Assembly: GCF_003576645.1 (NCBI RefSeq)
Contig: NC_044916.1
Span: 14,972,314-15,036,313 of the forward strand
Reading direction: 5' to 3'
DNA: 64,000 nucleotides
Source of the DNA: Ipomoea triloba
Taxonomy: Eukaryota; Streptophyta; Magnoliopsida; Solanales; Convolvulaceae
The notes beneath the pieces are model-generated. The model was not told the origin of the DNA, made no database searches, and was given only the letters and a program-made list of their open reading frames with translations. Position 1 is the first letter of the stretch. Each line of letters opens with the position of its first letter. Both the position numbers and the translations under genes were made by a program. Below, piece after piece: positions 45,299 through 55,979 of the stretch.

Positions 45299-45923
45299 GA
45301 TCTTTACAAAATAAGAGGCAAATACCAAGCAAGCACACAAATTTTAACAATATCAAATTTTAAAGGTCAAAGTAGGGGTACTTTCAAGGTTATTCAAAGA
45401 GAAAACTTTTTGGCACAGATTTAGCATTCTCCAAAGATAGAGTGAATAACAACACATGCTTGTGGCTTGATTATCTTTCAAACAAATGAGATAGAGCCTT
45501 GTTAAGAAAAATTATCATTTTTAAGCGCAGCGTGCTCTTTCCACACTTTAGACAAAACATCGTCCTCGATGTTTATTCAAAATATAATGGAACAAATATT
45601 CGACGAAGCAGGCATGTTTCCACACTTTAAAACGAAAGCATAAAGTTCACATTATGAATAGGTAAGGGATAGGAGGTGTAAAACCTAGTAGACATCCCAA
45701 TGTCTGTTAAGCTCCCATGTGCTCGTGCATTTGTTCCTCTTTTCCTTATGATAGAATCTGCAAGTAAGAATATAGAACCTACAAAAATAGGAAATTACAG
45801 CTCGGAGGGTTATTTGATAAAATAAAGGGAAGATAAAAGTAAAATAATTCAAATATCGGGTTGCCTCCCGATCAGCGCTACGTTTAACGTCTTTAGCCCG
45901 ACGAGGATGATTTGATAATCCGG
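45299..45923 (-). other. Athila 3' non-coding region, part 2
   Basis: Between the end of integrase and the nested solo LTR. No ORF supported. The phrase ttccacactttaga/ttccacactttaaa occurs twice (about 45539 and 45619) and again beside the 3' LTR at 42772. Confidence 0.5.
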
Positions 45924-48900
45924 TTACTCATCGACCCAAGGTTCCAGCCTGCAGCATTGGACTATTCCTTGCACATTTTCCATTCCATAGTACTTTTTCA
46001 CTTGATAGCCATTGACTTTGAAACTTCCTTTTTCGGGGTGCATGATCTCTAAGGTACCATAAGGAAAAACCTTTGTAACGATATATGGCCCTGTCCATCG
46101 TGATTTAAGTTTGCCAGGAAATAGTCTTAATCTGGAATTGAATAGCAGCACCTTATCCCCTTCAGTGAATTCTTTGTTCTTCTTGATGTGCATGTCATGA
46201 TAAAACTTTGATCGTTCTTTGTAAGATTTGGATGTCTCGTAAGCAAGCAAACGTCATTCTTCCAATTCATTTAGTTGAAACATCTTCTCTTGTCCTGCCA
46301 TGCTTAGATCTTCATTAAGCTTTTTAATGGCCCAGTATGCTTTATGTTCGATTTCTACTGGCAGGTGACATGCTTTACCATATACAAGTCTGTATGGAGT
46401 AGTCCCTATCGGTGTCTTGTGCGCAGTTCGGAAAGCCCATAAAGTGTCATTAAGCTTGTCAACCCAATTCCTTCTATGTTGAGCTACTGTCTTTTCCAAT
46501 ATAGCCTTGATGTCTCTATTCGCATTCTCAACTTGCCCGGTAGTTTGAGGGTGATACGGGACTCCACCCCGATGTTGTATGCCTTGTTTTTGAAGTAGTC
46601 TTCGCATTGGCACATTTCGGAAGTGTGTTCCTCTATTGCTAATGACAATCTGTGGGACCCCGAACCTTGTGAATAATTTCTTTAGAAATCTCGTCACGCT
46701 CCTGGCATCATTGTTTCGGAGTGCTTCAACTTCAACCCATTCTGATACATAACCAATTGCGACGAGGATGTACTTGAAACCTTTGGAGTCCGGGAAAGGT
46801 CCTGCGAAATCTAATCCCCAAATGTCGAAGATTTTGCATGCTAAAATATAGTTCTGCGGCATCTCGTCGCGCCTAGTAATGTTCCCAGTCCGTTGACATC
46901 TGTCACAGTTCCTTACGCAAATTTGAGCGTCCCGAAATATCGAGGGCCAATAGAAGCCTGCTTCAAGTACTCTCCTAGCAGTTCTGTTTGCTGAGTGATG
47001 GCCCATTCGGTGGCATTCTCCTAGAATTTCATGTCCTTCAGCCTCTGTCACACAACGTCGGATTATTTGGTCAGCGCACACTTTAAAGAGGTGTGGTTCA
47101 TCCCAGAAATAAAATCGAGATTCTGCTTTTAATTTCCTTCTGGCATGTGTATCCAATAACTCTGGTAATTCACCCCCTACTAGGTAGTTGGCTAGATCGG
47201 CATACCAAGGCGTGAGATAAAGGCCCATCAATTTCTCCTCAGGAAAATATTCATTTACATCTCCAGTCGTATCTTGTCCTTTCTCATTTTCTAATCTTGA
47301 CAAATGATCAGCTGCACTATTCTCAGCTCCTTTTCGGTCTACAATAGCCACGTCAAATTCTTGTAACAGCAAAATCCATCTAATCAGTCTTGGCTTTGCT
47401 TCGGGTTTAGACATAAGAAATCTGATAGACGCTTGATCAGTATGAATTATGACCTTTGACATCAAGAGATACGACCTGAATTTATCCAATGCAAACACTA
47501 TTGCAAACAATTCCTTTTCGGTTGTGGTGTAGGCTTGTTGAGGCTTTGTCAGCATTCGACTAGCGTAGGCAATAAGTTGAAATTTCTTGTCATTCTTTTG
47601 TCCAAGCACAACTCCGACTGCAAAATTACTCGCATCACACATCAGCTCAAAAGGTTGATCCCATTTGGGTCCTACAAGAATTGGAGTATGTACCATGGCA
47701 TTCTTCAAACCTTGGAATGCTTTCATAGCTTCCTCATTTAGTTCAAATACAGCATCTTTTTCCAACAATCTAGTCAATGGTCTTGCAATTTTCGAGAAGT
47801 ATTTTATAAATCTTCTGTAGAATCCAACATGTCCTAAGAAACTCCTCAAGGACGTCACATTGTGCTGTGGAGGCAGGGTTTCAATGATCGTTGTTTTAGC
47901 TCTATCAACCTCGATTCCCTTTTTCGAAATCTTATGTCCGAGCACAATTCCTTCCTTGACCATATAATAACATTTTTCTCATGATAATGCCAAGTTCATC
48001 TGCTGACACCGTTCTAACACCTTTTCTAGATTTTCGAGGCATTCTTCGAAAGTCTCTCCAAAAATTGTGAAGTCATCCATGAATACCTCCATAAAATCAC
48101 CGATAAAATCTTCAAAAATAGCCAGCATACAGCGCATGAAGGCCGTAGGGGCGTTACAGAGACCAAACGGCATCCTCCTGTAAGCAAACGTACCAAATGA
48201 ACAAGTGAATCTCTTGATCTTCCAAGGCTATTGGAATTTGGAAATATCCACTCATTCCGTCCAAGAAACAATAGTAGCCAAATCCACTCACTTTCTCAAT
48301 CATCTGATCTATAAAGGGTAGAGGGAAATGGTCTTTACGAGTAGCTTCGTTGAGCTTTCGGTAATCGATACACACTCTCCATCCAGTTATTTTTCTAGTA
48401 GGGATCAATTCCTTGTTGTTGTTTTCAGCGACTGTGATTCCTCCTTTCTTGGGCACCACATGGGTTGGACTAACCCATATGCTGTCCGAAATAGGGTAAA
48501 TCATCCCTACGTCCATAAGTTTGATCACCTCATTTTTCACAACTTCGAATGTGTTCGGGTTAAGTCGTCGCTGCGGTTGTGCTATAGGTTTCGAACCTTT
48601 TTCCAACAGAATTTTATGCGTGCAAATTGCTGGATTAATGCATTTCAAATCAGTCATCCTCCACCTGATTGCTTCCTTATTTTTCTTCGACACGGTTATC
48701 AGTTGTTCCTTTTGTTTATCCGAAAGATCTGTTGCGATGACAACTGGCAACTCTTTTCCTAATCCTAGGTAAGCATACTCAAGGTGTGTAGGCAATTGTT
48801 TCAGTTCACCTTCCTGTATTATCTCATTCTCCTCCTTTCTTTTCTCATTTCCACCATCTAATTCCCCCTCAAACTCATCAAATTCATCCCCATCTTCTCC

Positions 48901-50019
48901 ATCCATATCCTCCGAAACTTCACCAATACAATTCATATTTTCAACGAATTTAGAGTTACAAGCATTATCAATCAAGTTAAAACGATCAACCTCTCGGTGT
49001 GAAGCAATATGTAAAGTGTTCAGTTCATGCTCAAAAGTATTTTCATTACAATCTCTTGCCCCTGTGGGACATTCCCAATTAAAATCGTGTCGTTTGGCTC
49101 GGGGCAGCTCACACAGATAGTCAATCTCATCGTGCACGTAGTCGACAAAAAAGCATTCGTCTCCATCCAAAGGATATTTCATAATTTTGGTTACGTCGAA
49201 GCTGGCGGACTCGTCACCCACCCGGATAACAAGTTTGCCTTCTCCTGCGTCTATCAAAGCTCTAGCGGTTGCTAAGAAGGGTCTACCCAGGATAAGAGGA
49301 ATCTCCACATCCGGGTCCATATCTAAGATCACAAAATCTACAGGAAAAATGAATTTATCGACTCGGACCAACACGTCTTCCACGATACCTCTAGGGTATT
49401 TGGTAGATCGGTCGGCTAATTGAATACACATGCGGGGAGGCTTAAGAGTCCCTAAATTCAATTTTTTGTATAACGCAAAAGGCATCAAATTAATGCTAGC
49501 ACCTAGATCTGCTAAAGCCCTGTTAAAAGTAGTTCCTCCTATATTACATGGTATAGTGAAACTACCTGGATCTTTCAATTTCCAGGGCACGTTCTTATGT
49601 AATATAGCAGAACACTCTTCTCCTAGCACAACGGTAGAGGTTTCAACTAACCTCTTTTTGTTAGACAAAAGGTCTTTAAAGAATTTGGCATACCTCAGCA
49701 TCTCTCCCAAGGCGTCGATGAATGGCATATCGATGTGCAGTTGGCGCAGCATTTGTAAGAACTTATCATATTTGGCGTTATCGATGTCAGTGCGAAATCT
49801 TTGAGGAAATGGAAGCTTTGCTTTCGGCACGGGCGGTGGCTCTTGCATGATTTCTTTCCCTTTTCGAGAAGGTTGTGGTTGCGTTTCTTCCCTTCTAATT
49901 TCTTTTTCAAGTGCTTGTTCAACATGTCTTGTGTTGAAAGGCTCATCATCTTTGGACAGGTTGCGGTGGTGGTGGAACAACTTCTGGAAGTGCTCTCCCG
50001 CTCCTAAGTGTGACAGCAT
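45924..50019 (-). pseudogene. Athila gag-C/protease/RT/RNase H/integrase, broken
   Basis: Four pieces on the minus strand. 50019-48154: end of gag, protease (ADLGASINLMP, then LGRPFLATARA) and the first half of RT (CIDYRKLNEATRKDHFPLPF). A frameshift near 48180 leads to 48173-47979: MPFGLCNAPTAF and the RT active site FMDD. An in-frame TGA follows (LALS, stop, EKCYY). 47963-46254: end of RT, RNase H ([20 protein letters not shown]) and integrase (zinc finger ending [24 protein letters not shown]). A second TGA follows (NELEE, stop, RLLAYETS); both TGAs fit single G-to-A or C-to-T changes. 46250-45924: integrase C-terminus. The middle integrase acid is changed: VISNRGTHF instead of the usual SDRGTHF. 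The element cannot encode its own enzymes. Confidence 0.93.
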
Positions 50020-50053
50020 TCACATCCGTTTCTCCCTGAACTTGGATCATTTC
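49950..50053 (-). pseudogene. Athila gag C-terminal segment (NAVTLRSGR)
   Basis: Minus-strand frame EMIQVQGETDVNAVTLRSGR then ALPEVVPPPPQPVQR, ending in two stops. NAVTLRSG is a hallmark of the gag C-terminus in Athila. It continues the gag remnant beyond the solo LTR at 50054-51386 and is out of frame with the downstream protease piece. Confidence 0.8.
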
Positions 50054-51386
50054 TGATAAGACTCCGAGATACACTTATTTCAGGCACATTTTCGGGTGTT
50101 TTATCGCGTCTATAGCATCCTTATTTGGTAAATTATGTGCGTAAATGCTTGAAAATCACTAACTGATGCACAAAAGCTATTTTTAGCTTAAAAGAAGTAA
50201 AACAGGAGCCCCGGGAGCAAATAGGACCAAAAGATGAGCTTAAAGAGCAAACCAGGCAAAAGCGGAGCCCCGGAGGACCAATCTGGAAGGCCACACGCGT
50301 GTGAGCAAGCGTGGAAACTTTCCAGAAGCTCCCCACGCACGCTCACACGCGTGTGAGAGGCGTGGAGGCGTGATGCGCGAATTTCAGCTAGGGTTGTCAT
50401 TTCGGAGACTATTTAAACCCCTTTGATGAATTTCAAAAGGAGGATTTTCCAGAATTTTAGTTTTCCCTTTTCTTAGTTTTTCCTTTGGAGAACTTTCTCC
50501 ATTTTTCTTAGTTTTTCCTTTGGAGAACTTTCTCCATTTTTCTTAGTTTTTAGATTAGATCAATCTCCATTGTAGAAGACAACAAGCTTGGATTGAAGAT
50601 CTTCTTCTCTCTAGGTGATCTCTATTTCATTTCTATAATTTTAGCTATCTTGTTCTTGGATTAAATTAGCTTTTACTTTCATTTCATATCATGAGTAGCT
50701 AATTTAGTCTAGGGATTTGGATTGTGTGATTGAATATTGCTTTTTGTGATGATCTTATTTTTCTATATCTTGGATCTATGAGTTTGTGTTGATGGATTAT
50801 CTATTCTTGTCTTTTGATTGTTGTTTTGATGAGATCTCGTTGGATTTGGCCAATCTAGATGAGAGATTGAGCTCTTGACTCTTTCATGTCTTTGATTAGA
50901 GTTAGGATTTGAAGCTTTACACAATCAAAGTTCCTATGGACTTCTTAAGAATAGTAGGATAGTGTGTAGCTTAAGTGTTTGATAAAATTCCTCTTAGAAC
51001 TTTGGATGCTTGAAGGCACTCCTAAGTCAAAGAAGCCTTAGTACACAAGGTGGAAAAGGACTAAGACAATACACTCTTGAATAGACAATATCCTAGCAAT
51101 CCTAATCCATGACCTTAGACTCTCACTATGCAATATTCATGAACACTATCCAATCCCTACCCCTTTTACATATTCCCAAAATCACTTTTACTTTACTACT
51201 CTCTTGCACTCAAACCAACCAATGAACTACACTCTCACTTGCAATTCCACCCTTCACCACACTCAAGTCTTATGCATGATCCAATCAAGTAAACTCCCGA
51301 ATGTTTGACACACCTCCACGTCCCTCCTTCGAGACCGACACTCGAGGAGTCACAGACTTTCCGTTTTAACATAAATATCTTTTGAC
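50054..51386 (+). repeat. Athila-like solo LTR (copy B) inside Athila gag
   Basis: Begins TGATAAGACTCC like copy A and is over 95% similar through aaatatcttttgac. It stops there, lacking the ~36-bp end found in copy A (gaatcaacc...ttgcca). The 5-mer atttc lies on both sides (50049-50053, 51387-51391), so this shortened form may be a true terminus or the match may be chance. Copy B has an extra 34-bp tandem unit (cctttggagaactttctcc, about 50480-50545). Perfect acacgcgtgt palindromes at 50293 and 50345. Confidence 0.85.
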
Positions 51387-52042
51387 ATTTCACCCTATGC
51401 ACGCAAGTTGTTGTCAATTTCCATGATCTTTGCTAGTGTACTCGCAACAGTCTGGAGCGGTGAGAGTGTTTCGTGGCGAAGCTCTTGAATTTCTCCCAAC
51501 ATCTCCTTGGTGATAGTCTCTTTAAGTTTAGCATTCTCCTCCCTCGTCTCACGTATAAAATCATTTAGGCGTTATTCGAGGGTGGTCTGGTTGTCTTTAA
51601 GTGAAAGAGGCTGATCTGGAGAAGTAGAAGAGTAGGTATAATTTTCCGCTCTGTCCACGTCGTCAACACGGGTGTGAGCGTGCGTGGTTTTGTTCCAGTG
51701 AGCATCCACGTCTGTCCACACGCGTGTTGCTCGCGTGGATGGGCCACTGCTCGCGAAATTTTCAGAATTTGGATTGTTTGGCTCGTCAGGGTGCATTGGA
51801 GGGTAGTATGGAGGCATCTCATGAGTAGGATATCTTTGAGGCTGATAATGCTGGGTTGCATAAGATTGTTCATGGTAATAAGTTGGTGGAGGATGTACAA
51901 GATAATGAAAAGACGGTGGGTAAGGAAAAGAGTAATTGTGATAGTATTGAGGTGGTGGATATGGTGGTGAGGGATAGTAAGAATTTCTTCCGTAAGGTGA
52001 ATGGCTATGGTAGGCTCGTTCATTAGGTGGAGGTGAATCCAT
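51387..52042 (-). pseudogene. Athila gag remnant, proline/tyrosine-rich
   Basis: ATG at 52042, 203 bp from the primer-binding site. The first 156 codons are P/Y/H-rich (NSYYPSPPYPPPQYYHN, MPPYYPPMHPDEPNN) and end at a TAA. The same frame continues RLNDFIRETREENAKLKET and QELRHETLSPLQTVAST, a short coiled coil, before another stop. This resembles the C-terminal half of Athila gag; the capsid part is missing, so gag has a large deletion or is very divergent. A piece encoding TRATRVWTDVDAH contains the acacgcgtgt palindrome found in the related LTRs. Confidence 0.65.
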
Positions 52043-52244
52043 GGTTATTTCGCAGAGAACCTACAATCAAACTTTCAGACAAAGAATCGGAGCACAAGAA
52101 GTAGCTCCTTTCACATATTAGCTCAAGTGATGTGTAGTTGGGTGCGAAAGTGTAGATAATAGCAGAATTAAAACAAAAGAGAATGAATTAAACAAGTTAT
52201 CCAAACGATTCAAGATAGTAAAACTTTAAATTCACCGTTTGCCA

Positions 52245-52262
52245 TCCCCGGCAACGGCGTCA
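52245..52262 (-). other. Athila primer-binding site
   Basis: Minus-strand TGACGCCGTTGCCGGGGA, 3 nt from the 5' LTR edge at 52266. Matches the TGGCGCCGTTGCCGGGGA type used by Athila/Tat elements (attributed to tRNA-Asp), with one mismatch. Confidence 0.85.
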
Positions 52263-52265
52263 TTT

Positions 52266-53606
52266 TGAAGGATTGCAGTTATGTGTGGTGAGGTGGTGTG
52301 TAGGAAATGAAAAGGGATGTTAAAACGAAGAGTCTTTGAACTCCCCGAGTGTCGTGTCTCACGTGGATGGCAAATTGGAGAAGAAAGATTTCCTATCTTT
52401 TACATTTCAGATAACACTAGAGATGAGAGTATAAAGGTTGATAGAGTGAGGTAGTGAAGTTGTAAAGGTTTGGAGAAAAGTTCTAAGAAATAAATGTGAA
52501 ATAAAAGCGGACGGGGGCTAGAATGTCGTGGAGATTGGTTCAAAGCTTACGGGAGAAGTTTGATTTCCGTTGAGACATGATTGAAGGAGCTTGGAACAAT
52601 GTCCTGAGTGGCGTCACACTCAAGCTCCTAATCCTCAGTCGGTTGGGGAATTTCGTCAAACACTTTGTCTACAAGTTCCCTCCGGATCTCATCTTCTCAG
52701 ATTGAGAGCGGGAGATGTGGGTAGTGGGCTCCATCCCCTTGCGATATCTCGCCAAAGGGATGATCCTATACTCTTGAAGAGATCGGGGCCCTCGATCTTA
52801 CAAGTTCATCCAAAACATACACACAATTTCAACAATCCCAAAGAAATCAAAACTCATTTAATAGTTTAAGAACATGAACACCAAATCTCCATTCTTCCTA
52901 GCCCCTATCCTAAGGATTAGTCCTTCATAGGCTCTAATAACATGATTTCATTCAAATAGCAAAGCATATTAACAAGATCAAAACAAAAAGCAAATATCTT
53001 TAGGAAAATGAAAGTGCAAGATAGAATCCCCAAAGAGAAATCAAACAATAATGGAAGAGTTTCCCCAAAAGGATTCCAAAGCTATGGAGATCCAAGTCTT
53101 TCTCTTCTCCAAGGAGTTCTTCCTCCACTCTCTAATCCTATCTAACCCTAGTCTAAAATGAGAAATGAAAATTTGACAAAAGACCCCTTCCTCCTAGCTG
53201 AAATGTCCCTTAAATACTAAAATGTCGCGCAGGGTTCTAGTGCCCGTCCACGCCAGTCCACACGTGTGTGAGCAGGCGTGGATGCTTACTGGAATAATTC
53301 CACGCCAGCTCACACGCGTGGTGAGGCTTGTGGACGCGAACTTCTCTATTTTCGTTTCCTTTGTTGTTTTTGCCTTGGTCTTTGCGTGTCCCTATGCGGA
53401 TTGGTTCTTCTCTTCATCGTTCATGCTTTCCTTGGTTGATTTCAGCCATTAATCCTGTGGAATCTCTCAAAACATACCACACAACGTTTTTTGTAATTTG
53501 TTAGCAAAATAGCATGAAAATACATGGCTGCATCCTTCGAATCTTTGTTTTGGCAAGAAATTAACTTAATTAGTTCTAGATATTTAGGTACTTTTGGCGT
53601 CTATCA
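52266..53606 (-). repeat. Athila 5' LTR
   Basis: Plus-strand TGAAGGATTGCAG ... CGTCTATCA. Near-identical partner of 41427-42768 with scattered substitutions. The palindrome seen at 42421 is here changed to acacgtgtgt. Confidence 0.93.
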
Positions 53607-53611
53607 GACAT

Positions 53612-54764
53612 AAAAGTAAGACTCATAATGTTCAGTTCATTTTGAGGTGAACCTTTGAAATTATTTGCGAAGTTATGGTGTATAATTAAAATTCCAAATT
53701 TATGGACTTAGAGTTTTGATTTATTGTCTAAGTTGTTGGAATGCTTCAACTCTGTGCTCTTGGCCGTTAAAGGTAGTATTTAAATTAAGTCACTAGTCAT
53801 GGAATATATTTAGCATTATGCTAAAATTAAGAGATCTCTACTTAAGGCATAATTAAGATTAAGGATCTTAGAGATCATAAAGTGTACTCTTTTGTACAAT
53901 TTGGATGATTTTCTCTTTTAAGTTGCGCATATATTTTATTTTGAGAAACATCCCTTAATGTACCAAGAATAAACGTTAGGTTTATTCATAAAGGATTTAA
54001 GTTGGGGAATTAAAATACGTGTAATGCATAGAAGATACTACTCTGTCGAATAGAGGACATATCACTAGGATTTATGTGTTTTGTTCTTTGATGAGAGTTG
54101 TGCTAGTACTTGCACCAACCAAGTGAGAGACAGTAAAACTTTTCCCATACAATATATATTATATATTGTGGGCCTTAATTATGTGATGCAAGTGGACTAG
54201 GCCTATTAAGTAATAGGTTGGATTGGACATCTAGGTTTAGTCCATATTCCACCATTATGCCTATATAAAGCTTGTATTAATGGGATGCAAGATAGACAAG
54301 TATATAGCACCTAAAGTTATGATACTCATACATCTTAGTTAAGTGTGAGACAAAACGGCTAACACCCTGCAAATCCACCGTTCAAGTTTACGCTTCCGCT
54401 ACTACGAGATTAGGTTTCTCGTAGATTTAGTCTGTAGGATTAGTATATTTTTGATCTAACAATTCATTGTTGTAGCTTTTGTCTTTCTATTCACTGCATT
54501 GTTTATACCTTTATTCACTGTTCTTTCTATATCTCAATAATAATGCTCATGCATGTGTTGCATATTTGTCCCTTGTATTCATTAGATAACTCTTGCTGCT
54601 AAACTCAATTTTTTTTGTATTGGGCAATTTCACAACCCTACTACAAACACTTACATGGATGTAACTCCAACTGTAGACATTCTTGTATATAATCCCACAT
54701 GTTTTCTACTGAATAAATTTCTTGGGGTTTACCAAACACCATTGACACAATTGTATGCAGGTGG
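53612..54764. other. Copia-like LTR candidate and flank
   Basis: No coding region. Between TGTTGGAATG (53732) and GATCTAACA (54461) the sequence has a TATATAAAG box (54262-54270) and the 'acgcttccgct' phrase common near copia LTR ends. It may be an LTR of about 730 bp, but no target duplication, PBS or partner was found. The host sequence before it continues that before 41427 once Athila is removed. Confidence 0.4.
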
Positions 54765-55979
54765 TGTTAGACATGTATGCCCTAGGAGCCAACATTTATT
54801 GTTTTGAGCATTAATTTCTTATAAAATAAGTATAATAAATAATTGTTTTATTTATTTTATTTTGGCTTAGTTAATATTTGATATTATTCCGTACAATCTT
54901 CTTAATTCTTCATTCTTAAGAGTTAAGAATGAGTGACGAAGAATTAATAAATGAAGAATTGTAAAAATGTTCTTAGTCATAGGAATTCTAATTGGGCATT
55001 AGAATTCCGATAAGACTAGCACATTGTCCTTCTTATGGTGAGTCTCATGCCATTCAGTACGAGATACAGAGAGTGGACATGTGGATGATTGTTAGAAAAC
55101 AAGTCATTGAACAATGACTGACTACAACGTACCGCATGGTGTTTACCTGCGTGTCATCGGTATGTTGTATGTTACAAGTATGCAATAATTCTTTGACTTG
55201 AGACGACATGGTTGTCTCATACATATGGTGGAGTAGTTTTTGCCAGTATGCGTCTTTTGTTCCGTATGGGACTATAAGTGTACTTGGTGGCCTAGTTCAG
55301 TATTGTACGGAGACATGTGTGCGTTCAATAGAGGATCCACCGCTTTGAGGTAACAATGATGTTCTAGTTTATTCAATAATCATACAACGAGAATCTCTGG
55401 CCAGAGTATAATAAAGTTGGACTTCAAGTTAAGAATATTGAATAAACATATTGACCTGGTTTATGGGTTTGACCAAGTTTGACCATGACATTTACCTGGT
55501 TCGGAACAAGTGCTGTGTGGAAGAAATTGTTGCATGATATTTGTAACGGAAAGGTTCATTATAATATATTAAAAATATATTCATTATCAACTAGGTAGTC
55601 ATGACATACTGATAGGTGTCACTCATGACTTACGAGTTATTTAATAATGAGTTATTAAATATTACTCGTTGCTAGTTTGACTATGAACCTAGAAAGTCAC
55701 ACCTTAATGGTTCGTGGTAATGCTAAGAACTTTAAAAGAAATTGATAAAGAGTTATCGATATTGATAATACATTAATAATTGATTAACGAATTAATTCAA
55801 TAATGGTTAGTGTTCACGTAGAAATCTCTGGGAGTTCTCGCGTGCCCGACCGGTGGACGGACTAGAGGCTTACTCTGCCAAAGCACGCTTCAAGGATAAA
55901 ATCCTTCTAAATCCCTCTTTTACATAGAATCATAGAGAAAGTGATTTGATATTTTCGCTGCGCATGTATTTTTCTAACA
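54765..55979. repeat. Copia-like solo LTR, ~1.2 kb
   Basis: TGTTAGACATG to TTCTAACA form short inverted ends. The 5-mer aggtg occurs at 54759-54763 and 55979-55983; since the last A can belong to either, the true duplication is aggtg with ends GTGTTAG/CTAAC, or ggtg. No internal region, so a solo LTR. A weakly open plus frame right of it (55981-56170) starts at the insertion point. Confidence 0.7.

Larger units (their letters stand above)
41427..53606 (-). mobile_element. Athila-type Ty3/gypsy retrotransposon, decayed, 12.2 kb
   Basis: Flanked by the 5-bp duplication gacat (41422-41426, 53607-53611). LTRs of 1,342 and 1,341 bp lie at 41427-42768 and 52266-53606. The minus-strand order is 5' LTR, PBS, gag remnant, protease-RT-RNase H-integrase, long 3' non-coding region, 3' LTR. 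Two later insertions lie inside: a Tekay-like solo LTR (43663-45298) and an Athila-like solo LTR (50054-51386). Several stops and frameshifts disable the coding part. RT/RNase H/IN sequence and the PBS type put it in the Athila lineage. Confidence 0.93.
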
